A stretch of 64,000 nucleotides of DNA from Engraulis encrasicolus (lineage: Eukaryota; Chordata; Actinopteri; Clupeiformes; Engraulidae). A program made the position numbers and the translations under genes. Below the pieces are notes generated by a model, which was not told where the DNA came from, made no database searches, and saw only the letters and a program-made list of their open reading frames with translations. The stretch spans positions 34,159,421-34,223,420 of the forward strand of contig NC_085868.1 in the NCBI RefSeq assembly GCF_034702125.1. Direction: 5' to 3'. Shown piece after piece: positions 26,041-37,904 of the stretch (position 1 is its first letter; each line of letters opens with the position of its first letter).

Positions 26041-26834
26041 GCTCCCACCATTTACTGTATTCGTGTAAGATGTACTTTCATTTTGTAACCTTTTAGACTA
26101 CTGATGACCAGTCCTTTGCTAAAAAAGATTTTAAAAAAAGATACTTCACTCTAGCTACATCATCACAAACATTGCTATGACATTACCAAGACTCTTACTG
26201 TGAGTGACAGATTAATGACTCTTTTGACTCTGTTTTTATAAGCCTACTGTATTGTCACCAAAATGGTATAGGGACCATTTTACGTACGCTGTTAAGACAC
26301 ATTGTTACACATTTGCTGTTACCACCATGGCAATAAGTTGTAGTGCATTACTAAAAGCCCTATGTTGTCATGTCATAGTAATGCAGCACTATGGTAGCAT
26401 GGCTTTTCAATGACTATTACAGCACTCCACTGGTGGAACGGCATACATTATGGGGCTACGACTCCTGCTAAAGTCATAGGAAATGTTGTTATAATGTAGG
26501 AGAGTGTTTGCAGTACGGAGTGAATAATTCATGTTGTTTATACTCACCACTTACTGTCAACTCACACACTTTGGGTGGGCTGCATGAATGATGTTTAAAC
26601 CTTAAACTACCCCTGGAGTAGCCTCTAGCGCCAGCTTCTGGTGGCAATGTTTTTTTTTTGCCTGCGACTCAATCTCACGTTTTGGTTTATCAGGCTACCC
26701 CTGGAGAGGTTTAAATGCAGAATGTACACTGTATGTCTGTGTCTCATATTCCTTCTCCTGTCCTGAAAGGATATGCATTCTACTTTTGCCAAAAGTCACT
26801 TTGCGCTGTCTTGCATTCCTTTACATCCATGTAC

Positions 26835-26837
<3 letters not shown>
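26041..26837. other. no gene seen; interspersed repeat
   Basis: 26260-26460 is related to 849-1190 and in part to about 55880-56060. A short mirrored pair with CTACCCCTGGAG lies at 26608 and 26694. Confidence 0.45.
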
Positions 26838-27187
<350 letters not shown>

Positions 27188-27262
27188 TGACAGGATACCA
27201 TTCCTACAGTGGACAATGCTCTTTCTGCCTATAGCTGTGTGTGTGTGTGTGTGTGTGTGCAG

Positions 27263-27480
27263 GGGGCAGCCGTGGCCTAGTGGTTAGAGAGTTGGTCTTT
27301 CAATCTAGGGGTTGCAGGTTCAAATCCCCCCTGACCTCTCCCTGCATCTCCATCCATGGCTGAAGTGCCCTTGAGCAAGGCACCTAACCCCACATTGCTC
27401 CAGGGACTGTAACCAATAACCTGAAAAATAATAGTTGTAAGTCGCTTTGAATAAAATGAAAGCATCAGCTAAGTGTAATG
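27263..27480 (+). mobile_element. tRNA-derived SINE
   Basis: tRNA-like head (GCCGTGGCCTAGTGGTTAGA, B box GGTTCAAATCCCC), a middle region CCTTGAGCAAGGCACC, and a tail GTAAGTCGCTTTGAATAAA then GCTAAGTGTAATG. It inserted beside a GT microsatellite. Confidence 0.85.
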
Positions 27481-28723
27481 GTGTGTGCGTGTGTGCGTGC
27501 GCATGCACATATTGTACTGTACAGGACACAAATAATCTCTGTCGACAGACGTTACCATTTGTTCAATTTGCCTTTAATTGGACCATGAACCACTGCACCA
27601 CAGACACAACTGGCATCACTTATCAAGGTAGATAAGGGAGCAGCATGCAGCTGATACCGTAAAACCCTTCTTAGCCAAAGTCAGCTGACTGCAAGGAAAC
27701 AAGAAAGTTGTTTTACCACCATCTCACGCATCATGACAAGCAGGGGCCCTGCCGTATTGGTGGTGGGGTTAGGGGTCGTATCAATGATGGTCGGAGCATA
27801 GAATACAGAGTTGTGACAAGCAGGGTTATAGGAAGTCGGTTGGTGACAAGATTCACATAAATTCAAATAGTTCTGGGCCGCAGCTTTCTGTTGAGTGTAA
27901 CACCAAATCCCTACATAACAATCAAAAATGATGTAGAAATGAATTACGTTGACCTTTACCACACTCTGTGTTGTACGCCCACTTCCCAGAACTAGTGGAA
28001 CTACAGTATGCCAATGGCAGTCTACTGTATGACTCAAAGGCTCCATGAACCTTCATTGTAAAAAAGGCAGCAGGTCAATGGGAGTGGCTGAACAAAGGTT
28101 GTGGGGCAGTGCATAAACAGCTGTCTGCATCTCAACCTTGGATCCACTACTAGACCTTTCATGTTAGATAACAACGCAGGAAACAATTCTTTCCCTGCAA
28201 AGGTAGGAAAAAAACAAGTCCAACACCATGTTTTTTAATTGGCAAATTGTTTTGGGGACTTATTTTTTTTTATTTAAGACTTTTAGACTATGGGGTTCCT
28301 AATCCAAAGTCCTACAGTTGTTGCTTAAAATTATGGTCAGACTTAGCTCCAGTTGTGGCTGTTGAGGCTGTTTAAGGTCTGCCCAAGATTCCAAAGGCAC
28401 ACTGCTGGGAAAGTTAAAAGCCTTTAATGAAACAGGCTGACGCGTTGTGACTACTGTCTTCTTCAGAGCCTAAACACTGACAACTGTAATTCCCAAGTCC
28501 CTATAACAAAGAGAAGGCTCAGGTAACTATTGTTATTGTTGTTGTTACAATATACAGTATGTCACATGTATGTGTATACATTCTTCAGAATAGTGTGAGA
28601 GGTCGCCATACAGACTAACTGGAGAGTGACAGAGCTGAAGTTGCTGTGCAATTGAAAGAACACCATCTATTCATTAACAGAACCGCTGCGTCTCTGCAGT
28701 CCAATTCCAAATAGCTTCTATAC
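27481..28723. other. no gene seen
   Basis: A 121-codon minus-strand frame at 27681-28046 matches nothing I know. AGTCAGCTGACTGCAAGGAA at 27679-27698 resembles GTCACATGACTGCAAGGAAA upstream of copy 3 and could be an old regulatory fragment of copy 1, about 3 kb away. Confidence 0.35.
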
Positions 28724-29458
28724 CAGGGGTGTCAAACATACGGCCCGCGGGCCGCATCCGGCCCGCCAGAGGGTTCCATCCGGCCCGGATGTAAAAAAAA
28801 AAAAAAAAATGAATTAAATAAATGAAATAACCGAAATGCGCAATTACGGCCCTCGGGGCAAAATTGAGACCTGCATGACATTAACCCAATGGTCCCTCTG
28901 TTACACTGTATATATGTAGTAAAGTGCACATCACACTTCTATTATAAATAATGAATTTGTACTGTAACAGGCATTTGATAAAACTCATATATTATAGACC
29001 TCATATATAGAGATAAAATGTTAATACTTCTTATTCCTATTGTATTGGTATTGGTTGTAATTAAATAATAAATATAATTGGATTCGTATTGGTTCCTATT
29101 AAGCTCAAACTGGAAACGGGATGTTAAAATGCGTGAAAATGCAGGAAATTACATATAAGAAATACAAATTTTTCTGGGGGAAAACCCCCAGGCCCCCTGC
29201 CAAAATGAACTGTCCCGTATTTAATTAATTGACGGTTGCCAATGAATGAATGAAGTTAAGGACATTTTGCATAGGATTATCAGTATTGCATTGCTTTCTA
29301 CACATTCAACACACTTAAAACGTGAAAGTACTGAACACTTTTCCTCTGCTTAACGGTTTTTTTTGTGGTTATTTTTGCGATGATGTTACTAATGCGGCCC
29401 GCTTGAGGTCCACATGGGTTGTATGCGGCCCCGGACCAAAAGGAGTTTGACACCCCTG
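28724..29458. mobile_element. hAT-type MITE
   Basis: Ends CAGGGGTGTCAAACATACGG and AGTTTGACACCCCTG are inverted, with GGCCCG-rich sub-terminal parts. 735 bp, AT-rich core, no transposase. The flanking 8-mers TTCTATAC and ATCTATTA are a poor duplication. Confidence 0.8.
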
Positions 29459-29632
29459 ATCTATTAGCAGTAATACATACAATGTGCCTGTATAAGTAAT
29501 TTGTAAGGCATGTACAAAGATAAATCAAACATTTGTTAGGCATGTATTCGCAAATGTCTTGTTCATGCACAATAAGGGATTTATTACCAATTTAACCTTA
29601 GTAAGGACCTAGTAGGCCTTAGTGTTTGCTTA

Positions 29633-30126
29633 TGGTGCATTCCCCAGAGGTAGGAGCTTCCTAGTAGGCAACAAGAAGGCAGCTACCTCCCACTTGAAAG
29701 CGTTCCAACCAGCAAGTCAAACAAACTACAAACATGGAGGGACAAAAACTACATATCCACTTCTCAAAGATGTCAGCAATGTAAACAACATCATGCCTTA
29801 TTTTCATTCAGCCGCATTTCAACTTTGAAATACGCAATGTCAATATAACTACACCTTAGAAAAGTTAACAGGCTGTTTTGCGACCGTTAACCTGTCCGAA
29901 TCAACTTTATTTGTCCATAGAATGGTGATGTGCAACATAAACTATTCCTAACACTGTGCGCTGCCATTGCTGTGACGACATCACGATAGTCAATGGGACG
30001 AAGTCGGTTTGCTTCGCTTTTGCCCCAGCTCGCGACTTGAACATTCCGCTTCAACAGGCGTTCCAATGCATTTCAGCAAGTAGGAGGTCAGAAACATCCC
30101 ATCTCCCAACCCTGGGGAACGCACCA
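29633..30126. mobile_element. MITE with TTA target duplication
   Basis: Ends TGGTGCATTCCCCAGAGG and CCTGGGGAACGCACCA, flanked by TTA on both sides (29630-29632 and 30127-30129), as for PIF/Harbinger. 494 bp, non-coding. Confidence 0.75.
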
Positions 30127-30383
30127 TTAGTACATGCCTTACAAGTTACTTATGCAGGCATTAACATTGTATGTATTAGTGCTTATAGATGTATCCTTAA
30201 AATAAAGCATTACCAATAGGCCTAATATTTGTAAAGTTTGTGTCTTGTGGTGCCCATTTTTTGCTCAAAAATGGTTGGTGGTGCCTGTGGTGAATGTGCT
30301 TCAGGCCCTTAGGAAAAATACAACCATGTGCAGAGTAATTGGTGCAATCTGTTTTTTTTTAAAAAAACAACCCAAAAAACACT

Positions 30384-30611
30384 TGAAGAGTTCAGATGCA
30401 AAACCCCCTAACTCCATTTCTGAAGACCTGCACTTCTATATTTTTAGAGAGCCCCGTTGTTGGTTTGGTTTACATTCATGTACTTGATAATACATATAAA
30501 TAGTTATATTACATAAATAAAATAAATTTTGATAGCTTTGTATTAAATAAAAAATAAATTAAGATTATTTTCTGAAAAGGCACTTAGGGGGTTTTGCATC
30601 TGAACTCTTCA
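30384..30611. mobile_element. MITE with perfect 28-bp inverted ends
   Basis: 30384-30411 and 30584-30611 are exact reverse complements (TGAAGAGTTCAGATGCAAAA plus 8). The core is AT-rich. It lies about 70 bp upstream of the copy 1 coding exon, probably in its 5' intron. Confidence 0.85.
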
Positions 30612-30681
30612 CATGTAACACTGTGGTCTATTAAATCCTATGGGTTATTTCACTCATCTTTTGTTTCCTGTGTTGGCAGAA

Positions 30682-31368
30682 ATGGGTGACGCACAGTCTA
30701 TTCCTGTGATTGGAGAGGTAGTCACGGCTGTTGACAGTGCTGCGAAGATAACTGCGGCTGGGGTTTGTGGAATCGTTGGGCTGACAGATGCTGCTAAGAA
30801 GTATGCAGAAGAAGCGGGGAAATCTTGGGTGAATTATTCAGAGAAAAGTGTTATTGCTGCTCCAGTACGTGCAGGCATCCATTACCTGGACGGTGATACA
30901 AAAGAAGCGAAACGTGTCTATGATAAGATGGGTGGTACTCGCGCACTGGCTGGGACCTTAGCAGCTGCAGCTTGTGGAGGACCTCTTGCTGTGGTAGCCA
31001 ACAGTGTGGGCTCGAGTCTAATGGCACATGGAGATGGTACTCATGCTCGTGCTCGGGGGCGTGGGGCTGGGACCTTAGCAGCTGCAGCTTGTGGAGGACC
31101 TCTTGCTGGGCTAGCCAGCGTGGGAAGTCTAATGGGACATGGAGATGCGAAATCTGCGCGAAAAGGTAAAGGTTGCGTAGCTCGTACCCCGGTACTCAAC
31201 GCTGCCTATGCTCGTCTTGCTGAGGATTTGTTTGAAGGAGCCGCTGGAGCCCAAAAGGCCAGAAAGGTGAACAGGTCTCTGAAGCAGGGGAGCTCGAAGG
31301 CCATAGCTGGCAAGGGCAAAGGAGCAGCCAATAACCTGAGGAAAGTGAAGAAAGCAACCAAGAAATAG
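30682..31368 (+). CDS. MG-family protein, copy 1, with basic tail
   Basis: A 228-residue protein of unknown function. The ATG at 30682 is chosen because it follows the acceptor TTTCCTGTGTTGGCAG plus AA and aligns with the other copies; the ATG at 30640 lies in the intron. MGDAQS is an N-myristoylation-type start. SIPVIGEVVTAVDSA, KITAAGVCGIVG and AGKSWVNYSEKSVIAAPVRAG are the family blocks. HYLDGDTKEAKRVYDKMG follows. A 117-bp in-frame tandem duplication repeats GTLAAAACGGPLA. The last third is Lys/Arg/Gly/Ala-rich (RKVNRSLKQGSSKAIAGKGK, then NNLRKVKKATKK), unlike copies 2 and 3. The 3' flank near 32590-32630 resembles the 3' flank of copy 2 (GATCTTGATCT), supporting tandem duplication. Confidence 0.75.
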   Translation: MGDAQSIPVIGEVVTAVDSAAKITAAGVCGIVGLTDAAKKYAEEAGKSWVNYSEKSVIAAPVRAGIHYLDGDTKEAKRVYDKMGGTRALAGTLAAAACGGPLAVVANSVGSSLMAHGDGTHARARGRGAGTLAAAACGGPLAGLASVGSLMGHGDAKSARKGKGCVARTPVLNAAYARLAEDLFEGAAGAQKARKVNRSLKQGSSKAIAGKGKGAANNLRKVKKATKK

Positions 31369-34099
31369 GTGCCAGTTGTTTTCGCTACTCTGATGATTGA
31401 AGGGCCAGTTGTATGCACATTTCTCCATGGGTTGGTCACTGTGATATTCATATTGGGAGCATAAGCTAAACCGACGGTAGTCTTAACCCTCCTGTTTCCC
31501 TCAAATTTTGGAACATCCGTGATCCTTGGGGTCAATTTGACCCCAACCACTTAAATGTCTACAAAATCAGTATGAAACAACACTTTTGCACATGTTTATG
31601 TCTCAGATATGTATCATTGCTCTGTTGGTGACATAAAAAGTCATTTCAATATATCCTAGCACCCCCACACATAGCCTACACACCAAAAAACTTAATCCAT
31701 GACTAGGCGAAAATTAGAACAATTAGCAATAAAATGTCATTAATTGGTTTAATGCTGCCTGGCGGCCCAACTCAAAAGTAATTTTTGAACTTATGTTAAA
31801 ACATATACATTATCATTAATCCCTCGTGATTATGACACAACTAACGTTTTCAGGGCAGAGTTCGGTACTTCTCGCCTGTTCATTGGCAGTTAAAGCCGTG
31901 GGAACTTTCAGCGAACGTTCCATGAAAGAGTGGCGAGTAGGCGAGCAAGCGAAAAGCTAGCTTTGTGTGTGTACGCCGCTTACAATTCTTTGATGCTTGC
32001 TGTACTGACTTAATCATTACGTACTACGTAGTTACGCTTAAAGCAAAAATATTGAGTTGTCATTGACATATAGGCCTATAGCTTTATATGCACTCAATCA
32101 ACAGTTAAAGGGTATTCTTAGATTGATCCCATGACTGTACTATGTGCTAATGGAAATGTTGTGTTATTATAGTCCTCAAAATATCCACTACATGTTGCTA
32201 ATTATCATTAATTAATTTCATTACATGTCATGTCTTTTCATCCAGTTTGTTGTAGAGGCTACATATTTCATTGACGAATCATTTCATTGATTGGTTGAAT
32301 ATAGACCTAAACATTAATAATCAATGATCAAAATGATTAAAATTAATCCATCTACTGATGGATTGATGAAATTTAAATAGGGTTTATTTGTTAGACAGCC
32401 TACCTGTTTAGCAAGTGTGTCTGTTTCTGTTCTGTGTGATTACTCCCTGTTCAAATCACAGTCTGTAGGCCCTATTTGAATAGAGAACACAATACTGTAT
32501 ACACAGTAGGCTATTTGCCTCGCTCTCAAGTCTGATTGTTTCCCCCTGTTTGTGTTGACGTAAAACTTTTTGTTATGGCCCTTTAAATAGTTGATCTTGG
32601 TAACTGGACTTATGGATCTTGATCTTGCACTATATTTTGTTCTTATTATAATACTTTTTGTTATTACATTTTTATTACTATTCTTAATGGATTTGGTATC
32701 CACTGGCGTGCACAGACATTTTGGGGGGCAGGTCCTGGGGTGATGGTGGGGGGCATGTGGAACTGGCGGCTGCAATAACGGTTCGGTGATTTTTTTTTAA
32801 AAAAAAATCACATTTTAATGAACATGCTACAGTACGCTAAACAAAACATTTATTTTTTTTTAAAAGGAGGAATACTATGTTGGAAAGTTAAAATAATTAG
32901 ACTACCATGTCAAGTGCATCATTTACCGCATGGACTAAAAAGTGTAGGCCTACTGTCGCTTTAAATGCGTGTCTCCAGCGCAGTGATCAGTAACCGATTC
33001 ATTCTAACAGATTCCTTACTTGGAAAACTCTGCATCTCCGGTCATTTTTCCTCCATTAGTACCGATTTTAATTAGTCCATGTGTGTTTCCAAACTGTTAA
33101 AACGAATATTAAAGCTTAACTCTCATTTCAAGACGTTGTCAAAAGGATTCAGTCTATTACTGGGTATTGTGAGTGAAAACCGCTACTTTGGGTCGGAGGT
33201 TTTATCCGTGTAGGCTACACTTTTCTGGAGGTGTCAAGCACAATCCTCTATAGCCTACATGTTTCCCCCCACATAAGACATTGCTGTGTGCACCCGAATT
33301 TACGCACAACCTTTTTTTCCTCCCTGGCCGTGACCGCTGTTCTGTTCCATGTCGTCTGACACAAATGTGATTTGGTGCGTTAAGGCTAGTTCATCAGGAG
33401 GCCAACGTTTCCCAAACATAGGCTACATGAATCCTCTTGCTGTTTCCCAAACATTCTGTTAATCTTTAGACCTGAAACTGTTCGAGCAACTTCTGGATTC
33501 ATTAAGCTGATATAATGTTTTACGTGTTAATTGTTGACATTCTACCTCTTCTGCGGTAGATTTGATAGGGCCTAAATGCACAATTTGCAAAGTCTCATTA
33601 TGAAAGGCAGGGCTCTCTTTAGATCACTTCCAAAGTCACACGCAACTTTCAACATCATAAATATGCTATTGACTGTTACCTGGCTGGAGGGGAGAACGGC
33701 ATGTGGGGCTGCCCGCCACACTGCTGCCTCTGCAACGCGCTTCCGAATCTGTCAGTTCAAGCGCGCTCACGTTGACAAAGGCAGCGATGTGTGCCGTTGG
33801 AGGGGGCATGAGGCATTTTGGGGAATTATTATCACGCGATTTTAATTGACAATTATGTCTAAATGATGATGGGAACATCGAATACAGCGTTAACCCTACA
33901 TTTAAGGAATAAAATAATTAAAAATAAAAATAAAAACCGAACTTTCAAAAGGGCACTGTTGTCTGTTATCTGCCTACGCAACTGAATCCTCTTTTCTGAT
34001 TGGCTGATGGGGTTGCAACTAATTCCCTTAACCTGTAAGGCGTCAAACGTGCGACTAAGTTAGGTTACTAATTCTAAACTGTAGGTTGCTATGGCCAAA
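31369..34099. other. 3' flank of copy 1; no further gene seen
   Basis: 31485-31550 contains a dispersed motif (GGGGTCAATTTGACCCCAA). Sequence about 32460-32630 is alignable with 38860-39000 downstream of copy 2. 32704-32760 resembles an element start (CTGGCGTGCACAGACATTTT). No exon recognised. Confidence 0.4.
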
Positions 34100-34220
34100 A
34101 GCCAGTCGTTAGTTCTATCGCATTTGTTTATCAAGTCAAGAGTCAGTCGTTAATTCTATCGCATTTGGTTGTCAAGCCAAGAGCCAGTCGTCAGTTCTAT
34201 CGCATTTGGTTGTCAAGTCG
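34100..34220 (+). repeat. 46-bp tandem repeat, about 2.5 copies
   Basis: Units contain CAGTCGT(T/C)A(G/A)TTCTATCGC then ATTTG(G/T)TT(G/A)TCAAG. Confidence 0.85.
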
Positions 34221-34898
34221 GTCGCCGTAAAAGTTCTACTACATGCATCTGACAGAGGCGCGCCTGATTACGTGCGCACTAAATTTTTCTGCAGTTGGCA
34301 TAATTCAGGTTACAAATTTACAGATAGGCCCAGCAATACATGGCAAAAATACCCTGTACCGAAATTCTAAGCACCTGCCTCGCCATCAATTGTATCGAAA
34401 CGAGTCACCTCGTCATCTCCACTCCCATGGTTTTTAAAATGTAGGCTATTTCCCGCTGCCTTCCCTTTGGTATTGATCTGAAAACGTCCTTTTTTAAAAA
34501 TTAGGCTTCTCTCCTCTTGTGGGGAAGGAACACGTGTGAAAGGGGAAAGGGGAGAGTTATTAAAAATGACCCTAGCGTGGGGAATCTCTCTCTCTCTTTT
34601 TCTATCTCTCTCTCTTTTACGCACGAAGTTGACAGGTAGCCTGCGATGATCAGCAGGGGGAAATAGACACGTAATGCGACATGTGTCGATTCAGCATAGT
34701 AGAAATGCTTCGCAAGATTTTGTTTTTAAACTTCCATCCCGCCGTGGTATGGCCAAGGAAAAATTAAATAATCACAGCGTCGGCAGGCTACCAAACGAAG
34801 ATTCTAGGCGCGTCAAGTTGGACGCCCGCACAGCAACATTCTATCTTGATAGAACATGGTTCCTACAACTTTACAGACGATAATAGATTAAAAAGTAC

Positions 34899-35095
34899 CC
34901 CACCATAACGGCAGATAAGCGGGATAACGGCCTTCGAGGTCGACCGGTTATAGAAATTAATGGCTTGGCGGAGGCAACTTTGTCTCCGCGCTGCGCGCGT
35001 CGCCAAACTTCGGAGCCGCCGCCTCGCCATCAATTTCGTATAACCTGTCACCTCGTCGGCCGTTATCCCTTACTTAAAGGCAACTTGGTGTTGCC
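34899..35095. mobile_element. fold-back MITE
   Basis: 34926-34966 (GGTTATAGAAATTAATGGC within) is the inverted, imperfect match of 35027-35067 (GCCATCAATTTCGTATAACC within). A related fragment lies at 34375-34415 (CCTCGCCATCAATTGTATCG). Confidence 0.65.
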
Positions 35096-36380
35096 CAAGC
35101 AACACCACGTGTCTATCTGTGCACGCCTATGTTGGTATCTTTTGAATAAAATAATACTCGAATAGCACTTAATATGCGATGATAGACCTATTGTTACTGT
35201 CATTTTGTTTCCCTTTAGACTAGTGCAGAGGTGATGGCTGTTGTGTGCTGAAAAAGTGCAACTGCTATATCATAACAACATTGTTATGACATTAAGAAGA
35301 GCAGGGCTGGACTTGGAAAAATCAGGCCAGCCATTTTCAACCAAGACCTGTCCATCAGACATAGAGAGAGAGAGACATTTTAGTAATCTATTACAAGTTA
35401 TGTTGTCCACAACAGTCAAAAATAATATTTAAATCAAAAGACTTGTAGAGGTCAGCTGTAGTGGCATAGGGACAGATAGCCTACCATTACACTGATCTGA
35501 GGACCATGCCAATAGGGCCTAACTTCCAACAGTCCAATCCAGTCATGACAAAGAGTCTTAAAACACAGATGAACCCCCATTAAGGTCTGTTATAACCTTA
35601 TTGGCACCAAAATGGTAATGACCAAGTCTTCATCTGTTAATTAGGCTCCTGGTAATGTCATTTGTTACAGTGTCGCTTTTATGTGGGCAGCTGTGGCCTA
35701 ATCGTGAGGGAGCACATACAGGGCACAAATTAAGATGTGTAGGCCCTAGTGTAATAATGCAACATTGTTGTTGTTGTTGTTGTTTTTGTTTGGGGGGGGG
35801 GGTAGACTAGCTGTATCTGAGTAGCTGTAAGTAGCTGTAGGCCTATCAGACTAAAGTTGACTTGTAAGTAGCCTCGCGACACCATCCTATGTACTCCACC
35901 CAAAGATTTTGGCTCCGCACATCGTCTGGCAAAAGCCTCGAGCTCGGTTCTCTCAGTGTTTAGCCAATCAGCAATCAGTTGAGAGTGATGACGCAGAACT
36001 CACCCGCGAGCTCCGTTACTGATTGGTTAAGGTAACTATATTCACACTTTCGTTTTGTTATTTGTTTGCTTTTGTGACATTATATCGAAACAGACATGCT
36101 AATAACACACAATATGGGTTTTAATTTGAGCTTGGAACACCAATTAATTTAAATGATAGAGTAATATCAGACCATCTACCACCCTCCACGGAGACGGATT
36201 CCTCATGGCTTTTGCCAGACTGATTGACAGAGTCAACAGTTGGCTTTTCGCCCAGGCTAGCATGTAAGTACCGTATGTAAAAATTGTGAACTACATTTCC
36301 TGTCAGCAGATACGGGCAGAAAGACAAAAAGTATTTGTCCATTAAAAGTAATTGAAATAAAATGTAAAAGAATGTTGCTT
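35096..36380. other. no gene seen
   Basis: Includes a SINE-head-like fragment (GGGCAGCTGTGGCCTAATCG, about 35684-35703), a (GTT)n tract at 35766 and a run of G at 35792-35801. 36380-36520 is homologous to 39110-39240 and belongs to the duplicated MG-family unit. Confidence 0.45.
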
Positions 36381-36483
36381 TGAGGGAAAATATTAATTAT
36401 TGAGATTAATACACTGTAAATTACAATTCCTCTAATACAGCTTTAGTAATAATCTGTATTTGCTGAAAATCACCTGAGTGTAA

Positions 36484-36918
36484 AGAAAGTGAAAGCTGTG
36501 ATAGTTTTGCCCAAACATCAGAAAATATGAACAGAATGATGGCTGCACGTAGGCTAATTGTGTAAAAGGACTGTTCCATTCTGATCCCTCATAAAGATAT
36601 AATTTCCACAACTGATTAACCAGACCCAGATATTGAATCACAATTCAGAAAGCAAGGAAGTTGGTTTAAATATGTATATTCTATGGGATCTTTGTGCCTT
36701 CATTGGGGATATGACAGGACTGTAGACTGTCAGTGGGTAGGGGTTCAATTTGTGTACGGCATCTAATAAATCACATGACTCCAAGGAAAGAGAATGTGTT
36801 CACAGTGTCCCACCTTCCATTCACTGTATCAGCCGACTCCTAAAGATTTTATGGGAGCCAATACAAAGATTGGAGAGCTTTGCTGTAGTCGTAGTCGGCT
36901 GAACATACTGTATAAAAG
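36484..36918 (+). promoter_or_regulatory. promoter of MG-family copy 2
   Basis: TATAAAAG at 36911-36918, with the same context in copy 3 (ATA(T/C)TGTATAAAAGCCAAGG). Upstream is GAAAGTGAAAG at 36485-36495, an ISRE core, preceded by CACCTGAGTGTAAA. GAAAGAGAAT at 36786-36795 is a second, weaker match that is perfect in copy 3. The whole 430 bp aligns with the copy 3 promoter apart from the insertions there. Confidence 0.65.
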
Positions 36919-36939
36919 CCAAGGGCAAGTCAAGTCAGA

Positions 36940-37005
36940 GGAAGGCAAGACTATTCCCCTGATTGCATACCTTGGATCAACTGAAACGATTCACGACCTT
37001 GGAAG
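36940..37005 (+). other. 5' UTR exon of MG-family copy 2
   Basis: Start inferred about 30 bp after the TATA box. The exon ends GACCTTGGAAG followed by the donor GTAGGC (intron from 37006). The phrase GATTGCATACCTTG and CAACTGAAACGATTCACG are kept in copy 3. The intron runs to the acceptor TTTTGTGTTGTCAG at 37902. Confidence 0.6.
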
Positions 37006-37129
37006 GTAGGCAATAGCAATCAGACAACATATTTCAAATGGCTTATCTGGCTAATTGATTTGAAAGACTTAATTTTTAACAGTTTTGAGTGTGGGGTGCT
37101 TAGTTTTTATTAAAGTAAGGATATGCATT

Positions 37130-37386
37130 CTGCCCTACAAAGCAAAAAGGCAGTAACTGCGCAGAGCTCCAAACTGAGTAAATTGACTTTAAAATGATAC
37201 TGCAATCTAGTCTAAGTAGTTTTGGGGAGATTATTCACATGCAGCAGTTTTGTTACTTTATATTACCACCTTTTATGCAGATGAATCATTTTATTTAAAT
37301 GTAAACTTTGATATATATGTCATTAAAGTTATAGTAACTCAATTTCCACAACAATGCAGTTACTGCCTTTTTGCTTTGTAGGGCAG
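37130..37386. mobile_element. MITE in the copy 2 intron
   Basis: CTGCCCTACAAAGCAAAAAG at the left is the inverted match of CTTTTTGCTTTGTAGGGCAG class sequence at the right, about 29 bp near perfect. CATT flanks both sides (37126-37129, 37387-37390). Copy 3 lacks it, reading GGATATGCAGTATTG across the site. A related diverged element is at 60521-60721. Confidence 0.85.
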
Positions 37387-37759
37387 CATTATTGTAGGCC
37401 TTTTGAATACTACAATGGCATAATTATTATGATGATTTTGGTATAATAATAATTACTAACAATAATAATGATGATAATCATAATAATAATGATAATACAT
37501 ATGTATGAATTCTTCAGACCACTGTGGAGTAGGCTACAGAGGAGAAGAGGGAGCTGTGAACACTGTAAACTTTTAATAGCATCTGGAAATACGTACATCA
37601 ATAAGGTATAAACATTAGCATAATAACATACTGTAATATAACAAAATATATAACATAAGTAAACTTACTAAGTAGCCTACAGAAAATATAAAAAGTGTTA
37701 GCCTATGAAGGTGTCACAGGTGTGTGCATAGGCCTATGTTTGCGTATGGCTACATGTGC

Positions 37760-37760
<1 letters not shown>

Positions 37761-37803
<43 letters not shown>
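37761..37803 (+). repeat. (GA)n microsatellite
   Basis: Pure GA tract in the copy 2 intron, about 100 bp before the coding exon. Confidence 0.95.
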
Positions 37804-37807
<4 letters not shown>

Positions 37808-37904
37808 AAAGGATAAAGTATGTCAACCTGAGTAAGACACTAAATAAATAGTGGGATACTGAATCCTATTAGGTATTTCATCTTGTTGTTTTGTGTTGTC
37901 AGGA

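Noticed and set aside
27681..28046. 121-codon frame on the minus strand
   Set aside because: No recognisable motif, and neighbouring sequence is repeat-derived.
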